Of a DNA stretch of 64,000 nt, positions 33,054 through 46,387 are shown piece by piece. Both the position numbers and the translations under genes were made by a program. The notes below the pieces were generated by a model, which saw nothing but the letters and a program-made list of their open reading frames with translations, was not told the origin of the DNA and did not search any database. This DNA comes from Lepus europaeus (lineage: Eukaryota > Chordata > Mammalia > Lagomorpha > Leporidae): NCBI RefSeq assembly GCF_033115175.1, contig NC_084827.1, positions 128,053,701 through 128,117,700 on the forward strand, in the 5' to 3' direction. How positions within the stretch are numbered: the stretch's first letter is position 1; every line of letters begins with the position of its first letter.

Positions 33054-36000
33054 AGTGGAATTGCTTAGCCTGAACCCACTCAAGTAGAACTTAAAGGACA
33101 GACTCAGTACAAATGTAAATACTCATTCTTAATCTAGTTTTCTTGATAGATGTTCAAGCATGTTTCTAATTAAATAAATAAAATGTGCTGAGGTGTGTAT
33201 TTTACAATGATGAAAAGTTCTCATCTGAAGTCCTAAGTGAACATTGGCACTGAAGTGTGTGCTGCACTTGATTTCTCTCTTCTTTGAATCTATTGGCTAC
33301 CTCCTTTTGGCTCTTAATTTAAGACTAAAAAGCAGGGCTAGAGTGTTGCTTTTGTTGTTGCTCTAAATGGGCTTGACTGTTGTTGAACAAAAGAAAGTGA
33401 AAATACTTTTTTGCAGTCTTTAATGGCCTGCTGCATAGAGGAATAAGCAGAGGCTAAAGGAATTACTGAAACAGTTTTGGCCCTAGCTACTGGACTCAGC
33501 GAGATATGGAGGTAAAAATTGAGGGGGAAGGAGGGAGATAAAGGTTTCATTTAGAATAAAATAGCACCGGTTTATTTTTTTAAATCAAGTTTCACTTATA
33601 GGAAAGGACAGATTGATTTTACAAGATTTTATTTCCGTGATTATCATAATAGAGTGATAGAAGATACAATGGAGTTAAAGAAAAAAAATCTTAGTTGCCA
33701 TACCTCAACTTGTTAAAATACTATTAATGAAGATTCTTAAGTGAGCCTTGGGTTTCTAACAATAGTTGAATTTGCTCATGCTGACTGGTTTGTTGTGATT
33801 GAAGTTGATTAGTTCTTTATTCCTCTTTTTTTTTTTTTTAACAAAAACTAGGTTAAAGTCTAGATTTGCCCATGTAAACTTCTGATTAAATAGATGATAA
33901 AAATCAGCTACCTGAAAGAGATGAATATATTTAAATATAGAAAAATATCAGGAGCAACAAACAAGGCTCAGCTTTTGAAATAACTCCTATGGTATTTATT
34001 GTAGCTATCACCAAAGAGACTTAGAGGGCCTTTCATGGTATTCATTCCAGGTTGTTTAAAAATAGCCATGGTTGTATTTTCATGGGCTAAAATAATGGAG
34101 GTTTTCATATGTGATCCAAGCATATCTGAAACTATTTCTTTACAGGGTAATATATGCTGTATATGTGTGTTCTTGATTTATTTTGATGGGTTTTGTTGCA
34201 GACAGTGAATTTTTGTGCCTTGCTTTCAATACACCCGAAGAGGTTCTGGACATATCCATAAATGACTGATTTTAATTTTTAAAAAGCTGTCTAACTTACC
34301 AAAATTTTTTCTTCGAAGTACATATATCCTGTGAGGAATTCCTATGAACTACAACTTAGTATCAGCTAAAAATAGAGAACTCAATCTAAAACTTCTAAGA
34401 ATTATCAACATTGATAAAAAACAAATATTATCTGAAACAATATGTATACCACATTTTAAATTTTCAAGTAAGAATTTTATTGTTATTTTACAGTTCTTTT
34501 AAAAATTATTTGTTGTTAAATTAATGGATAAAATGACATATTTATTGTGTATTCAATCCTAGTTTGATGGAGAAAAAATGGTATCCTTACTACTTTATTT
34601 TCAATTTGATTTTCATATATTTTACTTTTGCCTTCTAAAACATCAATATATTTTTGAAATATGCAATAAGTTTAAAGGATTTTAGTAAAATCTTAGTTTC
34701 TTTTTTTCTTATTTCTGGAAAGAATAACTTAGTATATGAAGCCATTCAGGGAAAGAGCACTTTGATTTTTCAAAGCAATTCAAATAGATTCAATTACTAG
34801 ATAATATGTATTTTGGCATTTGTGTTAATTTGATTTTTTTAAAATGACCCCATAATCTTAAAAAAATTATAGCATCAAAATAGGCTGCAACTATTAGGAC
34901 AGTGTTCTATCATAACCTAGAAGTTACTTTTAGAATAAACAGTGTAAGTGCAGTTTCAGTGACACTGATTAATTACTTTAGACCTCATTACAGAATGCAA
35001 TCCTGACATTCATATTGAGATCATTAAAATATACATCCTTGCAATAGATGTTATTTTGTCACTCAAACATAAGTTCCAAAAAAAAAAAACCTTAAAAATT
35101 AAAGCTACTGTTAATCTTGATCCTATTCATGAGCTTCTAAATGTATTCCACTTGACTATGTTAACTAGAAATGTACAAATCTCTGTTTTGTAATATATTA
35201 CAAGAAAAACATAGGCCAGTTTATTTGTCATGATTTCTGCTACAAATGGCATCATATCTGTGATACAGATTTGGTTTCATGGAACAGAAATATGTTAGCA
35301 TTTTAATAGTTATCCAGAATTTTGCTGGATATATTATAGGACTTAGTTGCAATTAATAAAATTTACTTTCCATGGATTATTTTTCTTTCTCTTGAGATTT
35401 ACTCAATCTATTTTGTAAGCTGTTGCTTATTGGATTAAGACATTTAATTGTGCTTAAATTGTGCTATTTTTTGACAATGATTTACAACTGATCCCAAAAT
35501 TTACTTGGCCTAATTATATGTTTTGAAGTTTTTAATACAGAATATTTATATGTGAAGTGTGTACGTGTGCATGCACAATTTTAATATAGAATTTAAGTTT
35601 GCTTTTTGAACTTTGGGCATTATTACTAATGTGCTTGTTAAGTTTTGATAATTGGTCAGCATTTGAGTATCATAATAGTATTTTGTCTATTTCAGTGAAT
35701 GTGGAATTCAAAAAAATGGTGGATTTTAGGTGATAGGATGAATCAATATTGTAGTACAGATTCCTTGGCTGCTGACATCCTTCCGCTATCGTTTGTATTT
35801 TCAATTATGGAATCCATAGGAGTCATATAATAATAGGAATTAAGCATTTATATCATGTTATTGATTTGGTTGACAGTGCTTCACTTTTCCATTTGCATCC
35901 AGATGTAGAAAAGTAATTCCAGATTCACAGGATAATTTGAATTTGAATTTATTCTACTTCTGTTCATCTAACACAAAAACATCACTTATGAGTAGGCTAG

Positions 36001-37237
36001 ACCCTGTTTCTGTAAGCTGCCTTCCATTTTCAATATAAAAAGTGCCAGGTTTTGGGAAAAAAAAAAGGAAGTACTAATTTATTAATGGGTTCTTGACATA
36101 TTTGTTAGTTCATTTAGATTTTTTGAGGAGCCTCAGTTGCATGATCTTCTAGGGGTATAACTTAGAAGTATCTACTCACTGAAACCTCACTTGCTGGCAC
36201 TTTAAGATTGTGCCTAAAAGTAAGGAGAACAGTTATTGAACTGGTGCTGTTGAAAAAATAGCCTGGTTAGATTAATGTCCTCAAAAGAGTTCAAGGATGA
36301 GAGAGAGATATATCATAATGTATCTTATAACTTACTCACTTTATGAATTTGTTCACAAAATCCGTCTGGTTATTTATTCTTCTAACTTCCTTTTAAACTC
36401 TTGCACGTTCAGTATGAAGTCTGTGTCTACTTTTCTGAACTTAAGGTGTCATATATTCCTTGCTGTGTTTTTTTTTTTCTGTAGTGAAACTTTACAGTAT
36501 ATGCATTTGCATAATTCATTCTTCAAGTAAGGGAAGTAATTGATGACTGAATTATTGTTATTATGACTCTACAATGTAAGTAGTATTGTAAAGTTGAATC
36601 TAATAACCATGATTCCTGCATATGTTTGTTAGTTGATTAAGTGAAAATTGAGATGTTTTATTATGTCACCATCTTTACTTATCTTTACATTTTTGTTATG
36701 CACCAATATTTTCTAGTTTTTCAATCACTGTGATTACATTTTTACTAAAAATACAGATTATCAAGATCTTCTGGAAACACCTAAGCCTGAGGTTTCTTCA
36801 AATTATAGTCAGGGACAAATTCAGGCTGCAGATGTAGATTGTTTAGTAATGCATTATTTTTGAAATATTTGAGTGTAAATGGCATTTCAAGAAGAATGTG
36901 CTTCCCAGTTTGACAGTCTACTCTGCTTTTCCTGCTATGTAAACTTTTCACTTACTTGCATCACCTTTCTAAAGAATGAAAGAACTTGAATGTTTTACCT
37001 CTTGTTTGGTCCAAGAATCTAATCTATCTATAGAGAAATTAAAAATGTTTTTGTTGTTCAACATGTGTCCTTCAACGCATGAACTATTAGGAAGATAATG
37101 ATCTTTAAAAACTTTTCAGTGTTTTCTTATTTTTCTATCCTTTTTATACCAGTTAACAGTGATCTCCAAATCAAACATCGAGATATTATCATAAAAGTAA
37201 ACATGTAGGAATTTGAGGGTTAAACATTTTAAAAAAC
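33054..37237. other. Intronic stretch of about 4.2 kb without recognised repeats
   Basis: AT-rich, no SINE, L1 or LTR that I can identify, which is unusual next to the rest of this window. It may contain conserved non-coding regulatory DNA; not testable here. Confidence 0.45.
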
Positions 37238-37538
37238 AAAACATTTATTTATTTAAAAGGCAGTGTTGCAGAGAAAGAGAGGGAAAGACAGAGAGATCTT
37301 CCATCTTCTAGATGGCTACAATGGCCATGGCTGGGCCAAACCAGAGCCAAGAGCCAGGAGCTTCATCAGAATCTCCCTCTTGGGTTGGCAGAGGCCTAAA
37401 CGCTTTGATCATATTCTGTTGCTTTTTCCAGACAGGGAGCTGGATTGGACATGGAGCAGCTGAGACAGGAACTGGCGTCCATAAGGGATGTAGGGGATCA
37501 TAGTTGGTGGCTTTACCTCTTAGCTATAACAAGCCCCT
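37238..37538 (-). repeat. Old C-SINE
   Basis: (TTTA) tail at left, 'ggcagtgttgcagaga', and a decayed tRNA-like end 'ttagctataacaagcccc'. Confidence 0.82.
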
Positions 37539-38461
37539 GAGGGTAATGCATTTTTGCATTTTAAAATGACAGGCTAACTTAGGTCCCAGACTGATAGTAT
37601 TCTCATTTTTTGTGTGTGTGTATGTGTGTTTTTCATAATTAATTCTGAATGTGATTTTATTCTTTAATTTATACTTAAATGGACCAGTTTAGCTCCCATA
37701 GCACACTTGGAAAATGTTTTACTAAAACTGTTATGGTTACAGGAAATCATATTTTTAATAATTGTGGTAATAATGTAATGTGAAAATAATTTCCTCCAGT
37801 TATCTCCAATAGAGAGGGTTGTTGCAAGGGAATACTGTATATCAGGAGTTTGAATAATCCTTTAGCAAAAAATGTAGCAATTATAATCCGTAATATACTA
37901 CAGCCAAAACTCCTGAAGAAGCTATTTGTATTTATCACGTTTTATATTGCTTACCACAAAACAGAAGTATAGTTTTGTTTCTGTTTCTAAAAATTTTAGC
38001 CTCAAATCACTTGATTTGTTTAATTTTGTTCTAAATTATTCCTTGCATTTGAGAAGACCTTACAATATGTACTATAATATAATGATATTTTTAACTAGTA
38101 AGGTTTCATAGAGTTTTATAAATGTAATATAGTGCCCTTTCTAGCTCAGTATAAGAAAAGTGAGGGAAATTAATAAATAAAACTCAGTCCTAGTTGTCAA
38201 AGTAAACACCATTCATTACCAGGTCTATTGCTCTGAACTCCTCCAAAATGGTTTGGCACTATTGGAAGAAAGTTACATAATTTTCTCTATATAAGTCCAT
38301 TTAATATACCAAATGTTTATAATGGCAGTGCTGTGTTGGTTAAAAGAAAACATTTTTTTCTTCTGTGGCTTTAGAAAAATAAGCAGTTTTGGTTGTGTTG
38401 GTTGGTTTTGTGTGTCAACTAGAATATCTTCCACTTACTGATCAACTACTAATCTAATTAT
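37539..38461. other. Intronic DNA; imperfect (GT)n at 37610-37630
   Basis: Nothing else recognised. Confidence 0.45.
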
Positions 38462-38474
38462 AAAAGATATTCTA

Positions 38475-38768
38475 TAGGGGCTGGTGCCAGCATCCCATAT
38501 GGATGCCAGTTCGAGTCTTGGCTGCTCTACTTCCAATCAAGCTTTCTGCTATGGCCTGGGAAAGCAATGAAAGATGGCCCAAGTGCTTGGACCCCTGCAC
38601 CCAGTTGGGAGACCCTGAAGAAGCTCCAGGCTCCTGGCTTCAGATCAGCGTAGCTCTTGTATTTGCGGCCATCTGGTGGAGTGAACCAGCGGATGGAAGA
38701 CCTCTCTCTCTTTCTCTCTCTGCACTTCTACCTCTCTGTAGTTCTGCCTTTCCAAAAAAAAAAAAAAA
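38475..38768 (+). repeat. C-SINE with a deletion in its tRNA-like head
   Basis: A perfect 13-nt target-site duplication 'aaaagatattcta' (38462-38474 and 38765-38777) flanks it. After 'ggggctggtgcc' the next ~35-40 nt found in other copies, which carry the 'gttaagc' segment, are missing and the text jumps to 'agcatcccatatgg'. Confidence 0.9.
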
Positions 38769-38847
38769 GATATTCTACAGACATTGTTACCCTTGATAAT
38801 ATCAGTTAGTTCCATGTAATCAATTCAAAGTTCTTAAGAGTGAAAAC

Positions 38848-39169
38848 TGGGGCCAGCACCGTGGCTCATTTGGTTAATCATCTGCCTATGGCACTGGCAT
38901 CCAATATGGGCACCGGGTTCTAGTCCTGGTTGCTTCTCTTCCAGTCCAGCTCTCTGCTGTGGCCCCAGAGGGCAAGGGAGAATGGCCCAAGTCCTTGTGC
39001 CCCTGTACCCGCATGGGAGACTGGGAGGAAACACCTGGCTCCTGGCTTTGGATCAGTGCAACGCTGGCCATGGTTACCATTTGGGGAGTGAACCAATGGA
39101 AGGAAGACCTTTCTCTCTCTCTCTCTCTCACTGTCTATAACTCTACCTGTCAAATAAATAAATACAAAA
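38848..39169 (+). repeat. C-SINE, full length
   Basis: Starts 'ggggccagcaccgtggctca'. Flanks 'gtgaaaactg' at 38840-38849 and 39172-39181 look like its target-site duplication. Confidence 0.9.
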
Positions 39170-39510
39170 GCGTGAAAACTGAGGTTTTCTGGATGAGAAG
39201 AAATTATGCTTGAAGTCTAATGCATCAACCCCTTCCTGAACTTTTAGTCTGCCAGCATGCCCTTCAGATTTCATATTTACCAGTTCTTAGAATCACTGAG
39301 TCAATTCCTCACAGTAAATTATGTGTGTAGGTATGCACACACATATATACAATTGATTCTGTATATTTAAAACCTCAATACAGAGAACATTAGTTTATCT
39401 TTTTAATAATAATGTAACTAAATATTGTAAATATAAATCCGTTGTGGATATAGAAAGAAATAGGTGAGTTGATATTGATAACCACAAAGATTTAAAATTT
39501 ATACAGTTAT

Positions 39511-39849
39511 GGCTGGTGCCGCGGCTCACTAGGCTAATCCTCCGCCTTGCGGCGCCGGCACACCGGGTTCTAGTCCCGGTCGGGGCACCGATCCTGTCCC
39601 GGTTGCCCCTCTTCCAGGCCAGCTCTCTGCTGTGGCCAGGGAGTGCAGTGGAGGATGGCCCAAGTGCTTGGGCCCTGCACCCCATGGGAGACCAGGAGAA
39701 GCACCTGGCTCCTGCCATCAGATCAGCGCGGTGCGCCGGCCGCAGCGTGCCTACCGCGGCGGCCATTGGAGGGTGAACCAACGGTAAAGGAAGACCTTTC
39801 TCTCTGTCTCTCTCTCACTGTCCACTCTGCCTGTCAAAAAAAAAAAAAA
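39511..39849 (+). repeat. Young C-SINE with perfect target-site duplication
   Basis: The 17-mer 'aaaatttatacagttat' occurs at 39494-39510 and 39846-39862 without mismatch. The copy has the intact CpG-rich head and an uninterrupted A tail, so it is one of the youngest here. Confidence 0.95.
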
Positions 39850-39862
39850 TTTATACAGTTAT

Positions 39863-40450
39863 TACTAGATTTTGTTATTTTATAATCAAGTTTATATAAC
39901 TTTCTTTGCCTGAATTACAGGCTATCCTTCAATCAATCTCTTGCCAACAAAAAGAAATGCTATATTCTACTTATTAATGTGTAAAATATACTTAGACCTA
40001 TCTGTTCCAGTCCAATAGCTAACCACACATGCATGTATTATAACTCGAAGATGAAATCAAGCTAGCTCTAAAAGAAAGTAAATATTTTTAAAGTTGATTT
40101 CAAAAGTGTACACTTTGGTAAATTAAAGAAAATAAGTTTTAAGTTGAACCATTTAAAATGAAGAACTTGCTTTTTACAAACAAGAATGTCTTCATGAAAA
40201 ACTTGAAAAGTATGTGCAGTTATTTTCAAAGTCCGTCAGACAAAAACCATAGGAACACAGCTTTGGCTGAACCAAGTTGAGCATATTAGTGTTTGTTGGA
40301 ACCAGACAAAATGCAGGCCATGGGGGCGTTTGCTGCATCTCATTAAGAGGATATGAGGAGTATTGTGGGGGTGTTTGGGGGGCACTGTTGTATTCCTTAT
40401 TGGGTACCATGATAAAAAAGGAACAATTCTATGCTTGCTTATTTTAGTAC
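39863..40450. other. Intronic DNA, nothing recognised
   Basis: No identifiable element. Confidence 0.4.
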
Positions 40451-40797
40451 TTTTATTTATTTATTTATTTTAAAGATTTATTTAATTATTTGAAAGTCAG
40501 AGTTACACAGAGAGAAGGAGAGGCGGAGAGAGAGAGAGGTCTTCCATCCGCTGGTTCACTTCCCAGTTGCCTCAACGGCCAGAGCTGCGCTGATCTGAAG
40601 CCAGGAGTCAGGAGCTTCCTCCTGGTCTCCTACGTAGGTACAGGGGCCCAAGGACTTGGGCCATCCTCGACTGCTTTCCCAGGCCATAGCAAAGAGCTGG
40701 ATTGGAAGTGAAGCAGCCAGGACTTGAACCAGTGTCCATATGGGATGCCAGCACCGCAGGCGGTGGCTCCACCCACTACACCACAGTGCTGGCCCCT
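40451..40797 (-). repeat. C-SINE, full length
   Basis: (TTTA)n tail at left and tRNA-like end 'ccacagtgctggccccta' at right; moderately diverged. Confidence 0.92.
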
Positions 40798-41879
40798 ATT
40801 TTATTATTTATTATTTTATTTTATTTAATCTAGGAGTTGAGAGAGACTGTGTGCTAAAGCTGTAATTGGTAATGATGCAGTTCTTGCTCATGTTGGGTAG
40901 TGGATCAGAGATGTTAGGCAACAAAAACAGTCTTTTCATTTTGTCATTGCTGTAGTGGTCTTGTTTTTACATCTTGATCAACACCTTGTCTGGTGTTAGT
41001 AAACATCAGAACTGGTAAACTTCCATGTTTGACCTAAAACACCATACTTCACTCTTCAATCCAGATAAGCTCCTGACCATGGTTTAGCTTTTATTTATTT
41101 ATTTTTTAAACCTTTCTCAAGTGTGACTGAGAATGGATGGTTGGCCAGTAGGAGGAAGGGAGGACAACCTGATTACAGTGCAACGAGGGTTACAGGGCAA
41201 TGGGACTCAAAGCTGAGGACTTTTGGGGATGAGGAAGCTCAATAAGTATTCAGGTAGAATGAGGCAGACTTGTGACTTTATTGCCACACTAGAATGTGAG
41301 CATCCACATCTTGAGACAGAGACAGGGGAGCAATGTTTTCAAGACAAATAGATTTTACTTGGACCAAAAATGTCAAAAAGGTGAAGTTTAACTTCATTGA
41401 AAAATTTGAATCTACAGAGAATTGTTGATAACAGACATTTATGAACTCAAGAGAAAACAGTCCAAGGATTTTAGAACATGTGGAAATGTAGTGAATTGTA
41501 TTAAGAAAACATATGTAACCTAGCCATATAGGGATTTAAATTTAGAAATTGAGGTAGAATGTTGGAGTTCTAGACCTTTGTAGTGACCAATGTCTCTGGA
41601 GACACGAGGTAAGAGAAACTTGGTTCCAGTCACCTTAACATAGGTAGTAGTGGCCGTAACTGGAGATGACAAGGTTGGGAGTCCTGAGGGGAGGATTCGG
41701 GATCCTTGGATTCACCTTCCATTCCTCCTGTGAGACTCAATTATGCATAGCTGTACTTTCTTGTGACCCCTGCAGAAGTGTTTTGTCAAAGGGGAAGGTT
41801 TATTCTTAGTGCACAGATTTTCTCCCAAACTTAGCCAGTAGGGTTTCAAGTTAATAACAACAATTCAAAACTTAACTTG
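40798..41879. other. Intronic DNA, nothing recognised
   Basis: About 1.1 kb without a repeat that I can name. Confidence 0.4.
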
Positions 41880-42190
41880 TTGCTGTAGTCACTTTGGGGT
41901 TGTATAACAAATGACTATAGACTGCGTGGCTCAATACCAAATACTTATATCTCACATTTCTGTAGTCTGCAAAGCCCAGCATCAAAGTAAACGTCTGCTT
42001 TCTGGTATCCAGATGGCTGTCTTCTCATTATATCCTCACTTGGTGGAGTGGATTAATCTCATTCATGAGCATTCTACCTTCGTGATCCAATTTCCTCCCA
42101 GAGGCCTTACCTTCCAATACTAACACATTGTGGGTTAGGGTTTCAGCATATGTGTTTGAAGGGCACACTCAGTCTCTATCATCTGTCCTC
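41880..42190 (+). repeat. MaLR-like solitary LTR remnant
   Basis: Landmarks 'ttgtataacaaatgactata', 'cagatggctgtcttctcatt', 'cccagaggcc' and 'gggttagggtttcagcatat' in this order resemble old mammalian ERVL-MaLR-type LTRs. Subfamily is not assignable by eye, and the element has no coding capacity. Confidence 0.55.
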
Positions 42191-42974
42191 AGACAGGAAA
42201 CACTTAAAGCATATAGTATGGAGTTAACAAGTTTGTCTTGGAGAGGCTTTTGAAAAAGTCTGGTACTCTTGGAGTAACCAGCAAATTTAGGTACATTATG
42301 GAATGCAGGAGATTCCTGGAGAAGTTTCTGGCAGGGAAGTGAGATATCAGTTACAGAAAAGGAAATGGTTTAGTGATCAGAGAGAGGTTTGTACTTAAGG
42401 ATTTTTCTTAATACAGGTCAAGGGCAGAAAGATGGGATTAAATATTGATTCTTTGTGTAATGGAAATGTCTGCAGTAATATAATCCTTACCCCAAGGAAG
42501 TGTCACTGGAAAGACAGATCTTACTTCTGGAGTATTTATTTAAAAACTTGATTTTTAGCAAATGTCTACTCCTTGTTGAAGACCCTGGTTATCTGGACAA
42601 AATATCGTCATGATAATGGGAAGAGAATGACTGCTTCTACTATAGAATTGTGTTCTTGGATCCAGCTGTGCCTGCCTTCATCATGTCATTGAAAATACTA
42701 AAACTATATAACCCCACATAGGTCTAACTCTCCGTAAATAGCGAGTATAAATGTTTGTAAAATCAAACCCCAAATATCTAACTAGCGATCCATATAAATT
42801 TTCATTTTTCTTGTTATAAGAATCTACAAATAGGAAATATGCAAAATTTTCTAACATTAAGTGACTCAGCTTAATTCCAAGGACAAAGATGCTCTAATTT
42901 TATTTGAATTTTCCTACAGTTTCAAGGTGGTTACTACATTACTTATGACATCTATTTTTTATTTTTAATATTTT
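42191..42974. other. Intronic DNA, nothing recognised
   Basis: No identifiable element. Confidence 0.4.
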
Positions 42975-43023
42975 AAAATTTTTTTAATTTTTCATCTGCT
43001 TTTAAAGAAAAGTGAGAGACAGA

Positions 43024-43060
<37 letters not shown>

Positions 43061-43287
43061 TTTCTTTGGCCTGCAAGAAGGTAGAGATGGACCAGGCCAA
43101 AGTCGAAGCCCGTAACTCCATCTGAGTTTCCCATGTGGGTGCCCAAGCATTTGACCCATCATTTGCTGCCTACCTGAATGCATTCCCAGGGAGCCGGATC
43201 AGAAATTTAGTAGCTGCAGCTCAAACAAGCACTCTAATATGGAATACTGGTGTCTCAAATGGTGACTTGCACTACAAGCCCTGTCCT
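42975..43287 (-). repeat. Old C-SINE with (GA)n expansion
   Basis: (GA)14-like run at 43027-43057, then a shortened and diverged body ending near 'cactacaagccctgtcc'. Confidence 0.75.
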
Positions 43288-43844
43288 GACATCGATATTC
43301 TTGGCAAAAAGCAGAAGGGGGAAGGATGAAAAGTGGAATGTTCATTCTTCCCCAGACATTCCCAGTAGTGTTGACTTAGATCTCTTCAGCCAGTGTGTTG
43401 CAGAATCATTCTAAACTGCAGGGAAGAGTGAAAACATAAAGTTAATTAAACTGGCATATTGCTAATCTCATTAAAATCAGTGTAATGTTATGAAGATAAT
43501 GAGGGAATTGATCAGACAAGGGAAGTGTGCTACAATTAGTCATTAGTTTTATGACTTTTGGTAAAGTTCAACTCAATCATTGTTAGTGTACTGTCTTTAA
43601 AAGGAGGTGAAATACCTACCTACAAGATGATTTATCAATTACAAGAAATAAAGAATATATTCTAATTTGCATGAAGTTTGACACATAAACCTTCAATCAA
43701 TGATACTAGCTTTTCATAGTACTTTTAGCTGGGAGATTTGTATCTCTATTAAAAATTTCACTCATTATATATAATCAGATTTACCTAATTTACACACTTT
43801 TACTATTTTGAACCAAATACATATTTTTATTATTTTCTAAGTGT
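43288..43844. other. Intronic DNA, nothing recognised
   Basis: No identifiable element. Confidence 0.4.
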
Positions 43845-44170
43845 CCTAGTCTGCCCTGGTATCCTAGTTTATAACAATGTACCATTGAATGCATGGGTTA
43901 CATGCAGTAGAAATTTATTTCTGATGATTCAGGAGGATGGAAAGTTCATGATCAAGGTACCAGGAGATGTAGTGTTTGGTGAGGTCATGTTTTCTTCTAG
44001 ATAGACTTTTCACTTTAACCTCACATTTGTGAAAGGGGACAGGCACTTCCTAGGTGAGATTCTCCATAATCAAATCATCTCCCAAGGCCCCATCTTCATA
44101 ACATTACTTTGGAGATTGGGATTTCAGCATATTCATTTCAGGTGTACATAGACACTTAGGATATATCACT
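43845..44170 (+). repeat. Second MaLR-like LTR remnant
   Basis: 'cctagtttataacaatgtac', 'tcatgatcaaggtaccagga', 'aatcatctcccaaggcccca' and 'tgggatttcagcatattcat' echo the element at 41880-42190 in order and orientation. The two may be from the same insertion or from related ones. Confidence 0.5.
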
Positions 44171-45644
44171 TAATTTGCTTATGGAACCTCTTATACCTGC
44201 CACAAGAATGTATAAAATTTCTTCCTTTCATCATGGACTAGGTTCTATAAACTTTAGGAGATAAATAAATAAAAAATCTTAAGGAAACCTTCAGATATCA
44301 GTCATTCCATGACACAAAAAGGTCACAGGACTATAGGAAGTCAGCTGTTTAGGAAAGCTTAGAATTTCCTTTCTCTCTTTTCCATAGTAACTTCCTTACC
44401 TGTGATTCCCTAGAGTATCTTCTTGGACCCTTGCACTTTTGATGTCACAATATTAATATTTACACTAGGGGGCGACATAACATTTCCGCTTGCTCTTATA
44501 TAGACAGGCATAGTAAATAACTACCAATTAATAAATTTGTCAAATATAGTTACCACAATTTTTTCAGCTAAAAATCACTCTAAAATGTGATTATTCAGTA
44601 TTAAAATTCAATATACTTCTGTGATATGTTTGCTATATACTAGTGTACTTTATCAAGTAATATATTCTTGACCATTCTCTATCTCATTCACGTGTAAAAT
44701 GTGTAGCAAGATGATGCTGACATGGAGCTGATGACTCTACCCACCACATCTTCCTAGACTATTACTGTTTGTTGTAACAATATCAGTTTTCACTCTTGAA
44801 GTTGATGTTTCTAGGTCCTTCTGGGTACCTCCAATCTACTGGTTTCATGATTCTTAGTATCTATTTACTTATGTCACAATTAATTTGTCATTTAAGTTGA
44901 TTGAAATTTCTGTGGAATGCTTTACTTAACAAAGTAAAAGTGGGTTGTGATGACCATTATTTATTGAAAGCATAGCTAAAATATGAATTAAAAAATATGT
45001 GAAATTTTGAACTCAGTCTCTTGTTTTCTTGATTGCCATAAGTAATACTATACAAAAGTGGTTAAAAAATCAGACATTAAAATTTACAAATTTTATTAAA
45101 ATTTAATGGGATTTCCTTCATGACAATTAGGATTGTATTTCTTATAAAAAGGTGTACATTGTGTAAAATAACAGATTGTTCTATTTGTGTTTGCCATCAC
45201 TGAGAAATTGATTCAACAAGAAAGATGCAATTTTTATGTATCAAAACTTAGAGGAATTGATATTATGTTACATGCTGCTATAAAAAACACCCTAAGCCTA
45301 ATTTTCACATAGACTGATATTAATAGAATTTCAGATGTAGCATTTTACATACTGCTGGCCTGGGAAGCCACAGTTAAGGCACTCAATTGCCATATTATTA
45401 ACCCAGTAAAATGTTAGGGAAGTAAGTAATAATAATGAATCAAAGCAAATTGATCTTCTTTATATGGTAGTTAGCAAAATGTGAACATAATTTGATGGTG
45501 TAAGAAGAATTAGAATTTTGTTTACTTATGTTAAGTTGTTTTAATTAAAATATCACACCAATAATTCAATTTACAAGTAATATCATGTAAATGATTGTTT
45601 CACAATTGTTTTGATGGATTAGTAAAGTGCTGATAGTTATATTT
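44171..45644. other. Intronic DNA; CTCF-like motif at 44462-44477
   Basis: Only a CTCF-like motif stands out. The rest is AT-rich without recognised repeats. Confidence 0.4.
44462..44477 (+). promoter_or_regulatory. Candidate CTCF-binding motif
   Basis: 'acactagggggcgaca' matches the core of the CTCF consensus (C-A-C-T-A-G-G-G-G-G-C), in otherwise AT-rich, CpG-poor intron. Single motif matches occur by chance. Confidence 0.4.
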
Positions 45645-45950
45645 TAAATTATTATTTATTTATCTTAATTTAAAGGCGAAGAGAGAGGGAGGGAGGGAGG
45701 GAGGGAGAGAGAGAGAGATTTCCCATTCACTGGTTCAGTCCCAAATCACCACCAACAGCCAGTCCTTTAAAAAGCCAGGAGCCTAAAACTTCAACTGGGT
45801 CTCCCACATAGGTGGCAGGAATCCAACTACTTGAACCAATACCTGCTACATTCTAAGATGCACATTAGCAGGAAGCTGGAATCCAGAGAGGAGCTGAAGC
45901 TTGATGTGGGATGCAGCCATCTCAAATGACATCTTAACAGCACTCTCTGA
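45645..45950 (-). repeat. Old C-SINE with (GGGA)n tract
   Basis: Purine stretch at 45677-45718 with GGGA units; the tRNA-like end has decayed. Confidence 0.78.
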
Positions 45951-46355
45951 TTTTCTTTCAGTACTCTACATAAACCAAGGCAATATCCATTCACAGACTC
46001 AAAATTAACAGAAGTAAAATCAGTCTTTCTTCCCACACACAGACACGTACACCCCTTCTGGTTCCTTCTCTCTCTGTATTAATTATTTATCTTATTAACA
46101 ACAACAGTAAATATTGTTAATAAATTCCAGCCTGAGTGTTTGTCCCTCATGATGTACCCAGAATTCTACTAGCAAGTTTGACCAGGACCAGAGATCAAAC
46201 CAATTATTTACCTGAAGAGTGGTTAAGAACTTATCTCCCAACTAGCTAACTGGTAATATGAGAGGTCTGAAAATAACACTGGTAATATTTTTGGAAATAT
46301 GAAGTAACTGAATAGTAACAATACTAGGAATTAAAAATAAGTATGGGGAATGGAG

Positions 46356-46387
<32 letters not shown>

